Below are positions 1 to 11,815 of a DNA stretch of 64,000 bases, piece after piece. Location of the stretch: positions 94,998,729 through 95,062,728 of the forward strand of contig OX123183.2 in the NCBI GenBank assembly GCA_944739405.2, in the 5' to 3' direction. Below the pieces are notes generated by a model, which was not told the origin of the DNA, did not search any database, and saw only the letters and a program-made list of their open reading frames with translations. A program made the translations under genes and the position numbers. Each line of letters begins with the position of its first letter. Within the stretch, counting starts at the first letter, position 1. The stretch comes from Euclidia mi. Taxonomy: Eukaryota > Arthropoda > Insecta > Lepidoptera > Erebidae.

Positions 1-58
1 GAAAGATAATTCAAGATGTATGATCGAGACAACGAAAATTTAAATTCATATAAATCAA

Positions 59-240
59 CTAGCTGACTCGGCGAACTTCGTACCGCCATATCATATTTTA
101 TATTCGCTATTTTTTTGTGAATCTAAACCATTCTTAAGCTCTAGAACACACACAAAAAAAATCACCAAAATCGGTCCAGTCTTTTAGGAGTAGTTCAGTG
201 ACATACACACGCACACAAGAAATATAAATCAATATTACTC
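59..240 (-). mobile_element. Non-autonomous Helitron-like fragment, family H1
   Basis: Read on the minus strand the fragment ends in GCCGAGTCAGCTAG followed by T, which is the CTAG|T end expected of Helitrons. The same terminal sequence (with CCGGGTCAGCTAG) ends the element at 4195-4372. The 5' end is not clear here. Assignment rests on the terminal motif and the second copy. Confidence 0.4.
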
Positions 241-277
241 CAAGTTGAAACTATATTATTTGAGTTCTAGTATAAAC

Positions 278-556
278 AGCGCTAGCCTAGTGGAGAGACC
301 GACGGACTGCTACGCATAGTCTTGGGTTCGAATCCACGGCGCACACCAAAGACTTTTCAAAGTTATGTGCGCATTAAATTGTTAATTAAAAACATCGTGA
401 GGAAGCCTGCATGTCTGAGAGCTCATGTGAAGTCTGCCAACCCGCACATGGCCAACGTGGTGGAATATGGCGTTGCCCTTCTCATAGTGAGAGGAGGCCC
501 GTACCCAGCAGTGGGACTGTTTATATACAGGGCCAATGATGATGATGATGATGATA
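278..556 (+). mobile_element. tRNA-derived SINE, family B, copy 1
   Basis: The tRNA-like head has an A-box region (GCTAGCCTAGTGG) and a B-box (GGGTTCGAATCC). A body follows that includes GACTTTTCAAAGTTATGTGC and ends CAGCAGTGGGACTG. The 3' tail is (GAT)n. The copy at 48749-49057 on the minus strand shows the same order of blocks. It is a Pol III-type retroposon with no coding capacity; the open frame through it is by chance. Confidence 0.75.
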
Positions 557-3500
557 AACTTAGACAGTGATCGCATCGTTTGGAGATGCCTCGTCAGTTC
601 AGTTCTGGTATTTTAAATCCAATGTGACAAGGTATACCAATATCAATTACTCTGCATACAAGATACACTTAAATAAATAGTAAAACTGCCTATACATGTA
701 GTATATAATGTAGTATTAGAACATAAAATATCGATTTAATCTAACTGTTAAATATTTAATTAATTCCCACGGATTATTTATTAATATTTTTCAAATGTTA
801 TGCACTGTAAGTCTTGATAATTTAAGGCTTAATTTGAATACCACTAATACATCATTAAATTGGTCATGTATGCGGGTTTAAAATTCCAACAAAATGTAAT
901 GTGGTTCGTTAAATTTTGCCGATAATCATGTCACAGCAGGAAACATCCTTATGAAACCATTATAACGAATCCTTACAATCCTGTTCAACTTAGAAATTAA
1001 GCACAATCTCTATCTTAGTTAATGAAAGACACACTGTAGACATTCCAACAATAGGAAGCCGCAGTGAGTGCACATTGACATACATACATATTTCATAAAG
1101 TGGACACAGTGGACATTCAAGCTGACCCGTATGAAAGTGGGTTAAACAATCCTTAAAGGTAACTTGAAGTACAATAAAATGGACATCAAATGAATATTCT
1201 AAGGGTTTTCATGAAATGAACGGTAAATATTTTGTAGCCAGAAACACCTAAATAAATACCAGTAAACAAGTTGGTACTTATAGCAGGCCCCTTGACTGCC
1301 ATTTTGGTGTGTAGGTAATTAGCTTATGTTATAATGACTCGTGTAGACTGAATAGCTAGCTTCAAATTATATTTAACGGTCTAGATTAAGGTTATTTTTT
1401 CATTAAGCTTTCCTAGGTTTATAAATATCTAATATGTGCTTATGCCTTGTCGCTGTATTTAGGTACATTGTATTAATTTTGTAAACAGTGACAGTCGTCT
1501 TTTAATTCTGACTTGGAAACATTTATATTAATATGAATATCACGTCAACTTCGAAGATATCACTCCGGGGCTAGGTGTAAACCCTGTGCCACGGGAAGCT
1601 TCGCAAACATTAAGTCAACACAAAGCACAACCAGATTGGAAATAACATTTTGTAGATCACACAATGTGTTTGCCTCAAATGGCGATCAAACCACAGCAGT
1701 CAATATAGCAGACGACCGTTTAAAACACCAAACTGAGCAGCTTTGTACGACAATATATTCTAATTTATCGAAGTGCAGTTTCTGCCCTGAATTGCTTTGA
1801 GGTTTAGCTTACTCAAAGCAGTCAAAGCGTCAAATTTATCAGTGAAATAGTCAAACCTCTCCTAAAACATGGAATCAGTGACAAAATGAAGTGAATGCTA
1901 GTGATATTTTGATGGTTTTTACAAAGAGCGTTCTCTTGTTGAGAATTCCTGAACTAGATAAAGCTGACAAGCAATTTACATAATTATTAAATTTTGACCG
2001 TCTAGTGTATAAATATTTATGGCTAAATAGAGTCATGTTATTGGCCTCGTATCTAGCCTTTAAGCCTAATAGACCATTTAGTCTAGTTTCATTAATTTGT
2101 CTGTATTACTTATCGTTTCTCCATTAGACTTCAATTTGGGAATAAATAAATATTCGTGATGATTGAAGGTGTTCTTACTTGTTAAATGTTTTGTAATATT
2201 ATGATGGTAGGTACAAGTCCCTTTTTGAGAATCGTTTCAAGCCTAATTCAAATAAGGTTAAAATAAACTGTTTATTATTCAAGGATAACGAGGGGGCTGG
2301 TCATTGCTATATCGCTAATTGTAACTCGAACAGATCTTTTTCTTTCGAGGGTTTAGTTAGCTAAATCCTGTTTATCGTGGGAAAAAGCGCTGGAAGACCT
2401 CCTGAGGGCTTTATACTTGCCCTCCAAAGCAATAGCGCTCTGATGCCCATGCCACAAACGTTAAAAGTAAAGACCTGTGCTGGCGTTGCTCAACTTTGTC
2501 GATAGATTACCAACAACAACACGAACAGGTAAATATGTATGACTCATCTATTTCCAGACGTAGATAACATGTAATTACTAATCAAGTAAAACATTAATTA
2601 GGTCCGTGAGAATAGTTTATGCTTCTAAATTTTATTGAACTAGCTCACCGGAGACCGGAAGCTTATGAATTATATTTCCTAGTGCATTAATCACTTAAAC
2701 TTATATCTAGGTGACAAAAATCTGACGAGTGAAAACGACAAATTGAACTCAAGAAATATTCTGTAGCAATAAAATGTTGCATAAATCTATCTGCTTCTAC
2801 AGCTATTTTCGGATTGAACTTTCCTATATTAAATCATGATTTATTGTTACGGAACATAAAGGAGAATTAGATATGCCAAAGCTAAATGCCAGGGAGGTGT
2901 GGGTGTTTAATGCAATTTACACCTGGGTTTTGCTCGAAACAGGTGGTGTTATACACAGCTAGTACAGGTGGCATATCGTTGTTTTCAGGCCAGTGCACAC
3001 TTCGCCTAATGTTCTATTAAGATACTCCAGCATAAGTGACAAAATATTTAAGGAAGGTATTAGGTTTAAGAAGACTTTGTATTTAAACGCGTCGTCTCTT
3101 CATTTTTTAAGCCGTGTACACATTGTGTGCTGTGAATATCACATCATTTTATTACATTCGACAATATGTCCTATACCTAATTATATTTGTCTATTCATCC
3201 ATTATTATGGAAACAATTATATAGTTACAGGATATACCATAAATACGTACTTCATATTATACAAGGTTATTCTCAGTATAGATAGTCCTCGTTATTATGA
3301 ATTACTTTTGTTGTGGCACATTGCTGAAAAAGCGAAAAAAGTCAGCTTCTCCATACATTTTGTCGAGGCCAAAGTTCGTATTATATTTCTATGTAACAGA
3401 TGATTATTTTTTACAGATCTCGGTACTTACCAGACAGCGTTGAAAATGGGTCTCATCTATTGACATATATGACTATACCATATTGCTACAGTAGGTTAAT

Positions 3501-4194
3501 ATTTCAGTATAAAATAGTATCATATAATGTATATAATATAATAATCTGACATAACAATATAGTAAAAGATGAATATAGAAAATCTACAGCATTATAAAAC
3601 TATGTTATTCGCTTCTAGAGGTTCTAGATATTAAGAAAGATTAGGTACATTTTGCTACAAAAATGTTTACCTTATTTTTATGTCAGCTTTTTGGATGAGT
3701 ATAACTGGTATGATAAAAAAAGGTAGACAGATCTAGGCTACCGAAAAGAAAAACTCTGTTTTTAGTATTTTTCCCACAAAGATTCTATAATGTTCCACAT
3801 TGTCTTTAAATTTCAACGCTTAATTCGTGTCATTGTCATATCACCGTGCTTTAAACTACGAAGTACACCGCATTACGAATGATTAGAGTTACTCATTACG
3901 TATGTTAAATAGGTACTGCTTAAGTCACTTTAGACGACACTCATGCCGAGAGAATTAATTAGTAACAATGGAGAGGAAAGTACAACACAGTTTCTACGGA
4001 ACATTTCCTTGTACAGAGGTCTGTTTTAATTATAGTAAACTAAATAAAATTTTATCAAAAACATAATTATAAAGTCGAATAAAAGTCTTGGTGATTAAAT
4101 TATTTAGATGAGCCATTTTAAATCTTTGACAACATTTTCTTCAGATACAATCAAGCTCTATAATATTTTAAATGGCTTCTATTTTATAATGATA
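557..4194. other. 3.6 kb without recognisable features
   Basis: AT-rich DNA. The only longish frame (about 2993-3403 on plus) encodes a hydrophobic, cysteine- and isoleucine-rich string with no motif and no convincing start, and I regard it as chance. No tRNA head, LTR or transposase motif was seen. Confidence 0.5.
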
Positions 4195-4372
4195 CTAGCT
4201 GACCCGGCAAACGTTGTTTTGCAATTTTTTTTTTTTTTTTGAAAAATAGATGTTGGCCGATTCTCATAGATACCGGATAAGCACAAAAAATTTCATCAAA
4301 ATTGTTCAAGCTGTTTTTGTGAGGAGTATGGGAACGAAAACTGTGACACGAGAATTTTATATATTAGAAAGA
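4195..4372 (-). mobile_element. Non-autonomous Helitron-like element, family H1
   Basis: On minus it begins A|TCTTTCTAATATATAAAA and ends CCGGGTCAGCTAG|T, about 178 bp. The A|T insertion point, 5' TC and 3' CTAG are the Helitron hallmarks. It carries a T-rich tract and no coding capacity. The shared terminus with 59-240 supports a family. Confidence 0.55.
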
Positions 4373-4999
4373 TAGAACTACACATGATGTTACCTACTTA
4401 TTAAATGTCCAAACATATTTCTAGATGAAATATTTTAAGCTTTGCGGTGATATGCCAGATACTATTAGTTAAACATATAGTTGTATATTGTAGGTAGACG
4501 ATGGGTAGAAAGCACGATTCAACTACTTCACAGTTACTAGAAATTTAGTTTCTAACGCTTTGCAGTTTGCAAAGCGTTCATAAATTGCAAACACATTTAT
4601 GTATCTTCCACGTACAACTCCAAACCCGATACGCCGGTAGTCATGTAAATTGAAAGATAGACTTGTTTGTTCAGCGAAGTTGTTTATTGAAAGCAATATC
4701 ATCATGTCGATATCAATAATGACAGCCAAGGACATAAAGACGTTTGTTTGAACATATTGAATAAAGGGCAAATTTAATAAACTGACTTTGTATGACACAC
4801 ATTATTTTTGTACTTTTATTTTTAGCGGGTATCTGATATCGGCGTTCCTTAGAGATCGCTTCGTGTGACGCTATTTAATATAAAAATGTAATTTGGATTC
4901 TTCACTTGTATCATTTTATTTAAGTAGATAATATATAAAAGATATAGGCATTTGTGTCAAGACTTTTTGGGTTCGATCCTTATTGATCGTTGAAGTTTA

Positions 5000-5380
5000 T
5001 CTATACATATTATAAAACAAAGTCCCCCGCCGCGGTGTCTGTCTGTCTGTTCGCTTAAAACTCGAAAAGTACTGGACGAATTTTTATACGGTTTTTAACA
5101 ACATCGAGACTGATCCCTGAGGAAGGTTTTAATGTATAATAACTTTAGGTTTTGTGCAAACTGACAATATTACGACGATATTAGTTCGACGCGTCGGAAA
5201 AAATTGAGCCGATCGGGAGCTTTCCTCGAAAACGCTGCCAAAACCTTTTGAGTTATAGCAAAACAATGTATGATGGGATGGTACCTACCTCTTTAGATCT
5301 ACAAAAAAGGCCGCGATGGTATAATTATATCTATCTTTCAAGGATAACCCACAATAACCATATTTTGCTTTTACATCTAT
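5000..5380 (+). mobile_element. Helitron-like 5' fragment
   Basis: It starts A|TCTATACATATTATAAAAC and is followed by a CT/GT-rich TCTGTCTGTCTG stretch, a layout seen at the 5' end of short lepidopteran Helitrons. No matching CTAG end was found before the next element starts at about 5388, so the copy appears truncated. Confidence 0.35.
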
Positions 5381-5639
5381 CTATCTATCTATACTAATAT
5401 AATAAAGCGGAACAGTTTGTTTGTTGGTTTGTTTATTTGTTTGTTTGTTTGAACGCGCTAATCTCAGGAACTACAGGTCGGATCTGAAAAATTATTTTTG
5501 TATACGATAGCCCTTAAGGCTTATAGGCTATATAAAATGACGCCACAACTTTTAGGGGCCAGACAAAAATAATAAAATGGTCAAACGAGAAGGGGGAGGG
5601 TTGGTCAAAGGCAAAAAAAGGCTAAACGAATAGGATACA

Positions 5640-6383
5640 ATCTATATGGGTATCGTTTTCGAGATTTTCGGGACGCTGATTAATAATATGAAATTTATTT
5701 AGTGATCCAAGATGGTGGACGTGAAATCAAAGATGGCGGATGAAAAAATTAAAAAAATCTATATGGGTATCGCCTTCGATATTTTAAGGGGTGCGGAATC
5801 CAAATACAACATCTGTTTCGTGATTCAAGATGGTGGATGGGAAATCAAAAATGGCGGATGAGAAAAATTTAAAAAATCCATATGGGTATCGTCTCTGATG
5901 ATTTAAGGGATGGAGAATCCAAATACAACATCTATTTCGTGATCAAAGATGGCGGATAGGAAATCAAAGATGGTGGACGGGATTTTTTTTTAAAGTCGAT
6001 ATGGGTATCGTCTCCGATATTTTAAGGAATGGGGAATTCAGAAAACACCATCTATTTCGTGATCAAAGATGGCGGATGGGAATTAAAAAAAAATCAATAT
6101 GGGTATCGTCTCCGATGTTTAAAGGGATGGGGAATCCAAATACAACATCTATTTCGTGATTCAAGATGGCGGATGGGAAATCAAAGATGGCAGATGGAAA
6201 AATTAAAAATATCTATGTGGGTATCGTCTCTGATGATTTAAGGGATGGTGAATCCAAATACAACATCTATTTCGTGATTAAAGATGGCGGATAGGAAATC
6301 AAAGATGGCGGATGGGGTTTTTTTTAAAGTCGATATGTGTATCGTCTCCGATATTTTAAGGAATGGGGAATTCAATATTATAT
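5640..6383 (+). repeat. ~118-bp tandem repeat, about 6.4 units
   Basis: Each unit opens with ATATGGGTATCGTCTCCGAT (variants occur), continues with a block containing TACAACATCTATTTCGTGAT, and closes with GATGGCGGATGGGAAATC. Unit starts fall near 5645, 5760, 5879, 5999, 6098, 6214 and 6334. Units near 5879 plus 5999 resemble units near 6214 plus 6334 (both carry the T-rich TTTTTTTAAAGTCGATATG join), so there is a higher-order period of about 335 bp. A frame at 6029-6241 is only a by-product of the repeat. Confidence 0.8.
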
Positions 6384-6456
6384 AAAAATCTATGTTTGTT
6401 TGTTCATCATTTATAGACTCTGAAATGATAAGAGATTAAGCGCTAAGTCAATAGGT

Positions 6457-6525
6457 GGGTCCACACAGGGCGAGCAGCCCCGCGAGGCATTTGCCGCGCG
6501 AGGAAACGGTCCCCGAACGAGCGAG
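6457..6525. repeat. Degenerate copy of the GC-rich hairpin family
   Basis: It contains GTCCACACAGGGCGAGCAGC and the loop-side GCGAGGCATTTGCCGCGCGA, matching the hairpin at 8515-8578, but the second arm is disrupted. This is the third member of that family in the window. Confidence 0.5.
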
Positions 6526-6541
6526 GCCATAGAATAAAGCT

Positions 6542-7270
6542 GCGTTCACATTTATCTGACGTGATCTCTCGTCACGATCTCTGTCGTAATTACTTACCGT
6601 TCACATTTGTCTGTCGCCGTCTGTCGCGATCTGATGCAATTTTAAATCAGTTCTGTCTTGACTCTCGTGGAGTTCACACTTTCGCAATGTTTTTGATGAA
6701 TTATCCGATTCAGATTAAGTAGATATCCAAATATATCGATAAATTATTTATAGGATATATTATTTTGTAGATAGACATAGGATTATATTATTTCGTATTC
6801 AATTAGCTCATGTATAGGTACTGTATAAGAATAATATTATAAAAAGGAAGTCAATCAGTTCGTCGTCCATTGCGCATACGCGCGTCTGACGCTTTACGAC
6901 AGACAATGGTGCGTCGACATTAGTCTAACGAGTTATGTTGCGCGAGTTAACTGTACGGAACCCAACAATGTTAGGTTCGTTAGCACATCTCTCCCCATCA
7001 AATTATCTAGATAATCTTATTGTCATCTTAGCATTAATTTATTATAAATACCTTTGTAGAGCTAACATTAGCGATTACTATTTTATATTTTAAATATACT
7101 GTTAAGCTGTTATAATTAAATAAAATATTTTTTTTACAATTAATCTGAGTCCAATCTCTTAATTCGCGCTGAATCGTACCCCCCCCCCCTCTCTGTCGCA
7201 GACCGGGATATTGTCTGTCGCGGCGCGACAGACGCCGTCACGATAGATTACATCAGATAAATGTGAACGC
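6542..7270. mobile_element. MITE-like element with 18-bp perfect terminal inverted repeats
   Basis: The left terminus GCGTTCACATTTATCTGA (6542-6559) is exactly the reverse complement of 7253-7270, and similarity continues inward (GTGATCTCTCGTCACG against GTAATCTATCGTGACG). There is a subterminal GTTCACATTTGTCTGTCG near 6599. No transposase frame is present. I cannot fix a target duplication, so the superfamily is open. Confidence 0.6.
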
Positions 7271-7556
7271 GGACTAGAGCGCGGCAGCAAAAATTGTAGT
7301 TGTCATAAAGTTTGAATTCAGAACATGAAAATATTGTTGAAAATCTATTATGTATTATTGCGCATGTATCAAATTGTCGACTTGTGAATTAGAGTGAAAT
7401 AGTACATTTGCCATCTATCGGTCTACGTATCAATGTGAGATCGTTGGTCTCTCCTCTCTCTTATTTTTAAATTTTGTTTATAAATATAGTACTTGGAAAT
7501 GGTCATACTGCAATAGGGTTGTGGCATGTGTTTTTACTAGCCGGCTGCCTGACTGA

Positions 7557-7778
7557 CGCCAATTGCTGTACCTACTTTGGGTACTAGACAGTGGTAATAA
7601 GGGGCCATAACATACATATTTACTTATACTTACTTTTTTGTAAATATATACATAGAAACACCCAGACCAAGACAAACATTCATGTTCATGCACACAAATG
7701 TTTGACATGAGCGGGTATCGAACCTGCGACCTTCGGCGTTGCAGTCGCTTACACTCCCGCTTTGCCAACCGATCGTCG
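7557..7778 (-). mobile_element. tRNA-derived SINE, family A, copy 1 (minus strand)
   Basis: On minus the head reads CGACGATCGGTTGGC and includes GAGTGTAAGCGACTGC and B-box GGTTCGATACC, followed by the family body with ACATTTGTGTGCATGAACAT and TTGTCTTGGTCTGGGTGTTT. The 3' end is diverged (CTAGTACCCAAAGTAGGTAC). It is an older copy than the one at 37375. Confidence 0.75.
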
Positions 7779-7944
7779 ATTATTGTTATACCTAAAGGAT
7801 GGAATAGATAGACATGGAAAAATATAGAATGGATTATACGAAATGAATGTCTGTAGGCAAGGATACTGTAACTGAAGCACAGACTGAATGATTATTATTG
7901 GTATAATAAATAGCGTCAAAGATGAGAATGTTATGATGAATGTA

Positions 7945-8205
7945 TCCTCCGTCATTCAGTAACCAGTGGATAGGGTATGCGACTGCTGAGCGGAGGTCCC
8001 GGGTTCGATTCCTGGGTCGGGCAAAAGTGTTACTGGGTTTACCCGAATTCTCAGAAGCAGCACGGAGTCTGCTGATGTGCCCGTTAACGGCAATAGGCTC
8101 GTCCCCTATTACGTGGGACCTAAACATTTCATAGTGAATTGTGGATGTAACAATACTACAACTCTGTCTATCCTTACGCGGATACAGACGTGAGTCTATA
8201 AAAAA
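7945..8205 (+). mobile_element. tRNA-derived SINE, family C, copy 1
   Basis: The head carries CCAGTGGATAGGGTATGCGA and B-box GGGTTCGATTCC. The body includes AGCAGCACGGAGTCTGCTGA and GGCAATAGGCTCGTCCCC. The tail resembles a LINE 3' end (ACAGACGTGAGTCTATAAA). Frames that cross it are by-products. Confidence 0.75.
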
Positions 8206-8374
8206 AAATCCAACATACAAACACACTTGCGAATTTATATTATTACTAGGGATAATTATGTTCGAGCGAGGCACGAAACAGCGTCCAGACTGCGGCAAAA
8301 CAAAAATCCAAACTCGATGGCTCGGCCGCTCGGTCGCTCGCCCGCGGCGGCACACGCGCTTGCCTCGACCGGGG

Positions 8375-8578
8375 CACGTCCACACAGAGCGCGCAGCCTC
8401 GAGCGCCAATTCCTCGCGAGGCTGCGCGCTCTGTGTGGACGTGTCTAATGCGGTAGGTCGGGCGCACGCGTGCGGCCGGCCGCGGCTGCCGTGCACTTTC
8501 CTCGACCGAGCCACGTCCACACAGACCGAGCAGCCTCGCGAAGCATTTTCCGCGCGAGGCTGCTCGGTCTGTGTGGAC
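8375..8578. repeat. Two tandem, perfectly paired GC-rich hairpins
   Basis: Hairpin 1 pairs 8375-8401 with 8417-8443 (27 of 27 bases, 15-nt loop). Hairpin 2 pairs 8515-8540 with 8553-8578 (26 of 26 bases, 12-nt loop). Both arms contain the GTCCACACAGA motif, and the two units lie 140 bp apart with shared flanks (CCTCGACCG..CACGTCC). They stand out as an island of CpG-rich DNA in AT-rich surroundings. They could be foldback MITEs or a structured transcript; no coding role is evident. Confidence 0.8.
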
Positions 8579-8671
8579 CCGCCTAATGGTAACTTTGGAA
8601 AAGGGGCTTGAAAAAAGGGAATTAAATAAAAACTCTTAAAAAGGCTATACGGAGTTCGCTGGGTAAGCTAG

Positions 8672-9223
8672 TTAATTTATAATTGATATTCTCCGTCCCT
8701 GAAAAGCTCGAATAAATCTTCAAAATGTTAGAAATTCACTTATTAAGATTTAATCTTGACTAGTGTTGTTCATATCACTGTGCAAAACTAAGCGTCGATA
8801 AAGCTTCAGATCCAGTAAAATTTCTGTTTGTTTAAAACCCTATCTGCATGAACAAAATTTGCATGGAAAAGTTTTGAAAAGAACCCGATGGTATTAAGCT
8901 GTACTTAGTGTATATTCTCTGCAAACTAATTAGATTCATGATAACTTTCATTTAAGACTGCAGGATTAAACAGAGGGTGTGTTTGCGACATGCGTTCTGT
9001 TTAGCTGGAGCGTCGCCGTGTGCCATTGCGAAGTGACGTGATACCTCTGTTTATTTAACACACGACGTACGTTTTGAAAGCCATGTGTCTAATATGTCAT
9101 GTTCGCGTGGCCACGTTATTAATTTAAAATGGCAACGAAGCCCAAAACGTGCTTTTATATGCCCGGCAGCAAACAAAAATAACACAACCATTTACAACGC
9201 TAAGTTTTTTCATGGTTACATTA
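8672..9223. other. Nothing recognised
   Basis: AT-rich sequence between the composite element and the first Harbinger-type MITE. No motif or repeat head was seen. Confidence 0.4.
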
Positions 9224-9226
9224 TTA

Positions 9227-9540
9227 GGGCGATTTCAAATCAGCGTTTTATACGCGCGTATAAGCTCGTTTTTCGAAGCGCATGTAGGCGCCTATAGGCT
9301 CGCCTTTTGGCAGCCGCGCAACTCGTACGAGCGTTGACGCGCTTCCAAGATCGTATAAGCGCGAGCCGTCAGACTCCATGTTGACACTGACAAGATGTCA
9401 CTACTGTTTCGAACAGACACGCCGAAATTTGCCCGTTTATGCAAGCCCGGTTTTTTGAAGCGCGTAATGTAGCGCGCGTGTAAGCGCGTATGCTAAAACG
9501 ACCGTACACGCGCAAAAAATACGCTAATCTGAAACCGCTC
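9227..9540. mobile_element. PIF/Harbinger-type MITE, copy 1
   Basis: The termini GGGCGATTTCAAATCAGCG and (reverse complement of the right end) GAGCGGTTTCAGATTAGCG form imperfect inverted repeats. TTA flanks both sides (9224-9226 and 9541-9543), the 3-bp TWA duplication typical of PIF/Harbinger. The interior is CpG-rich with repeated TACGCGCGTATAAGC-like words, and has no transposase. A second copy is at 12119-12404. Confidence 0.75.
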
Positions 9541-9543
9541 TTA

Positions 9544-10490
9544 GACACGAGGCGAATTTGAGGTACCTATCATTGATTCCTTTGAAGAAGGCTGTTCGGA
9601 AATTGAAGCTGCTGAATAATGTCTTATGGCTGTTAGCACGAGCTTCGACTGTCTCAATGGAGCGAAAGATCACACAGAAACTTTGAAAGGAAACTCACGT
9701 CATACAAAAGTATGGCTTCTATTTATCCTCAATAGATATGAATGTCTCTCGGGTAAATAAAGAAGGGAGTTTTTTTTTGTTGGCTTTTAGCATGGACTTT
9801 GTCGCTTGTTCAAAGATATAAAATAACATTAACACAAAACTACTACAGTTAATAAATTACTACTTTCCAGGCTTGACATTCAACGTTAGAATAGATTGAA
9901 TTCGTGAATCTGTCCTGTGGGTTATGTTGAAGATTTTGTATTTTTATGAATCTATCTGCAATACGCTATACTATGATTGAATTTAACTTAATTTCTTGGA
10001 TGTAATCATTCATTTTAAGCAATTTTTCTAAGATTCGCAATTTACTTTTTATTCGAAACCTATCAAAAAGCATTTTCTTAACGTCGTAGAACTGCAATAT
10101 TCTTATATTTATTTTAGTAAAAGAAAATAGAAACAATGTTCAGAATCATAAATTTATTACAGCATTATTTGTGGAGATGACACCACATAGCGAGGGAAAA
10201 TAGCATTAACACCTCATTAATTGCCACATTATCAGTTTTAGTTGCCCTCCTGGGAAGGCTTTTATCACGCGATGTAAACATAGGTACAATATCTGCTAAA
10301 GAGTGTTGTGCACTATCATAATCTTATAATTTTTTTATCAGCAATAATAAGAGTATGATATTACATACAAGCCTTTAGAAGTTGAAATCTTCACATCCTC
10401 TTCAATTTTGTTTAAAATAAAGAAAGATATGCAAACACTTACACTACTCCAAAATTTGCAATGCCCATAAATCACACAATATAACAAGAA
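9544..10490. other. Nothing recognised
   Basis: About 0.95 kb of AT-rich sequence with poly-T tracts. No frame, repeat head or structured element was recognised. Confidence 0.4.
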
Positions 10491-10628
10491 ACACCAAAGT
10501 AACAAAATGAAATGGTTCCGGGGCCAGGACTACAGCAGGCTAGTAGAAGTTTACAACCACGAAAAAGGCCCCATTTTATAGGGGTACTTTTGCTAATAAA
10601 ACACTCATAGTAGACTTGGCGAGCACCA

Positions 10629-10815
10629 CTTAGACCAATAATACACTTATGGTTGGCCTACGCAAAACTATCTGCTCCCGCGAAGTCAGCTATGAACATC
10701 TCATAGAACCAGACACCACGACTTAAGCCCATAATACACTTATAGTTAGACTCCGGAGAACCATTTGCTCCTGCGAAGCTCACTATGAGCATTTAATTGA
10801 ACCAGGCAGGCGTGT
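10629..10815 (+). repeat. Diverged 93-bp direct repeat
   Basis: Two units start at 10629 (CTTAGACCAATAATACACTT) and 10722 (CTTAAGCCCATAATACACTT). Each ends with a GCTATGAACATCTCATAGAA- or CACTATGAGCATTTAATTGA-type block. They lie in a 1.3-kb tract (about 10490-11790) rich in CACTTATAG/TTATAAGTG words whose edges share AAGTAACAAA in inverted orientation, so the whole tract may be one old DNA transposon. Confidence 0.4.
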
Positions 10816-11815
10816 AACGTACACCGCGCTTCTATTACTCGCTACTTCAAACATTTGTGAATTTTTGTTGTGTTGTGTTCTACGGTTGGGGATAAAATAA
10901 GTAAAGTAAAAGGTAAGTTCATCTATTTTTTTATATAAAATGTATTAACAAGTATTTTGCACGTAATACTATACGTGTATAAATGTTTGCACGGCAAACG
11001 CGTAAGTATTTTCGGTGAAGTATATTGTGTTTTACATCTCAATTTTTTTCGCCTTTTGAACACGGCGTATTTACTAAGCTGTGTTTAAAAATTATATTAG
11101 TCCTAACAAATTGTCGCGCTATATTGTGACGCCATATTGTGTGTCAATAGAAATCAAAATGGCCGTGAAGATGCGATAAATATTATAAGCAATTGTCTTT
11201 CTATATGGACTTCACGAAGATATCTTTGGACTCTAATGGTTTAAAAAAAAACCTTTATACAGAAATTAAGACTATAACAGCATTCGAGAGTCCGCAATAT
11301 TACCAAGTACACTTACTCTTAGAAGAAACCACTGTAGAACTAATTCACTCATAATTGGCACATAAAGTTGGCTTATACACCCCTATAAGGTCAAGTAACA
11401 AATGCAAATGGTTCTAAGTGCAGAAGAAGTGCTAATGGTTTCAAGTTTAGTTCTACAAATTACTATTACTGGCGTATGACACTCATAGCGGATTTATAAT
11501 TACTTCTTGTAGGCGATTATAAGTGTAACTTACTGCAACAAGTTTTTACAAGTGTATTTACACCTATGCTACACTTTTATAGGCCATCTTAGCCTTTACT
11601 GCGCCTATAATTTCGTTCTATACACGACTGTAAGTCAACTTATAAGAACAGGTACCGATATAACAAACCCAAACGAACTCCGTGTAACCAGTTATAAGCT
11701 TGGTAGTAAAACCTGGAACCACTAAGAGAGAGTTACTAGTGCTGTGAGCCTGTAAACTGTGCACATCAGGAGAACTTTGTTACTTCGGCAAAACCCGATT
11801 TAATTTATAATATGA

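Larger units (their letters stand above)
5388..8671 (+). mobile_element. Putative 3.3-kb composite Helitron carrying nested repeats
   Basis: The left edge reads A|TCTATACTAATATAATAA and the right edge TCGCTGGGTAAGCTAG|T, which are compatible Helitron ends. Between them lie a tandem repeat (5640-6383), a MITE (6542-7270), two SINEs (7557-7778 and 7945-8205) and GC-rich hairpins (8375-8578). No Rep or helicase coding sequence is present, so it would be non-autonomous. The two ends could belong to separate fragments, because no full-length second copy is in the window. Confidence 0.35.

Noticed and set aside
2993..3403. 136-codon open frame on plus
   Set aside because: No ATG-supported homology, motif or codon pattern; composition mirrors AT-rich DNA. 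Treated as chance.
8141..8611. Long overlapping frames on both strands through the GC-rich hairpins
   Set aside because: Frames on opposite strands are open because the DNA is CpG-rich and palindromic, and the proteins are arginine/alanine-rich shadows of the hairpins and SINE.
5388..8671. Autonomous Helitron
   Set aside because: No Rep or helicase motif anywhere between the ends; only nested repeats are present.
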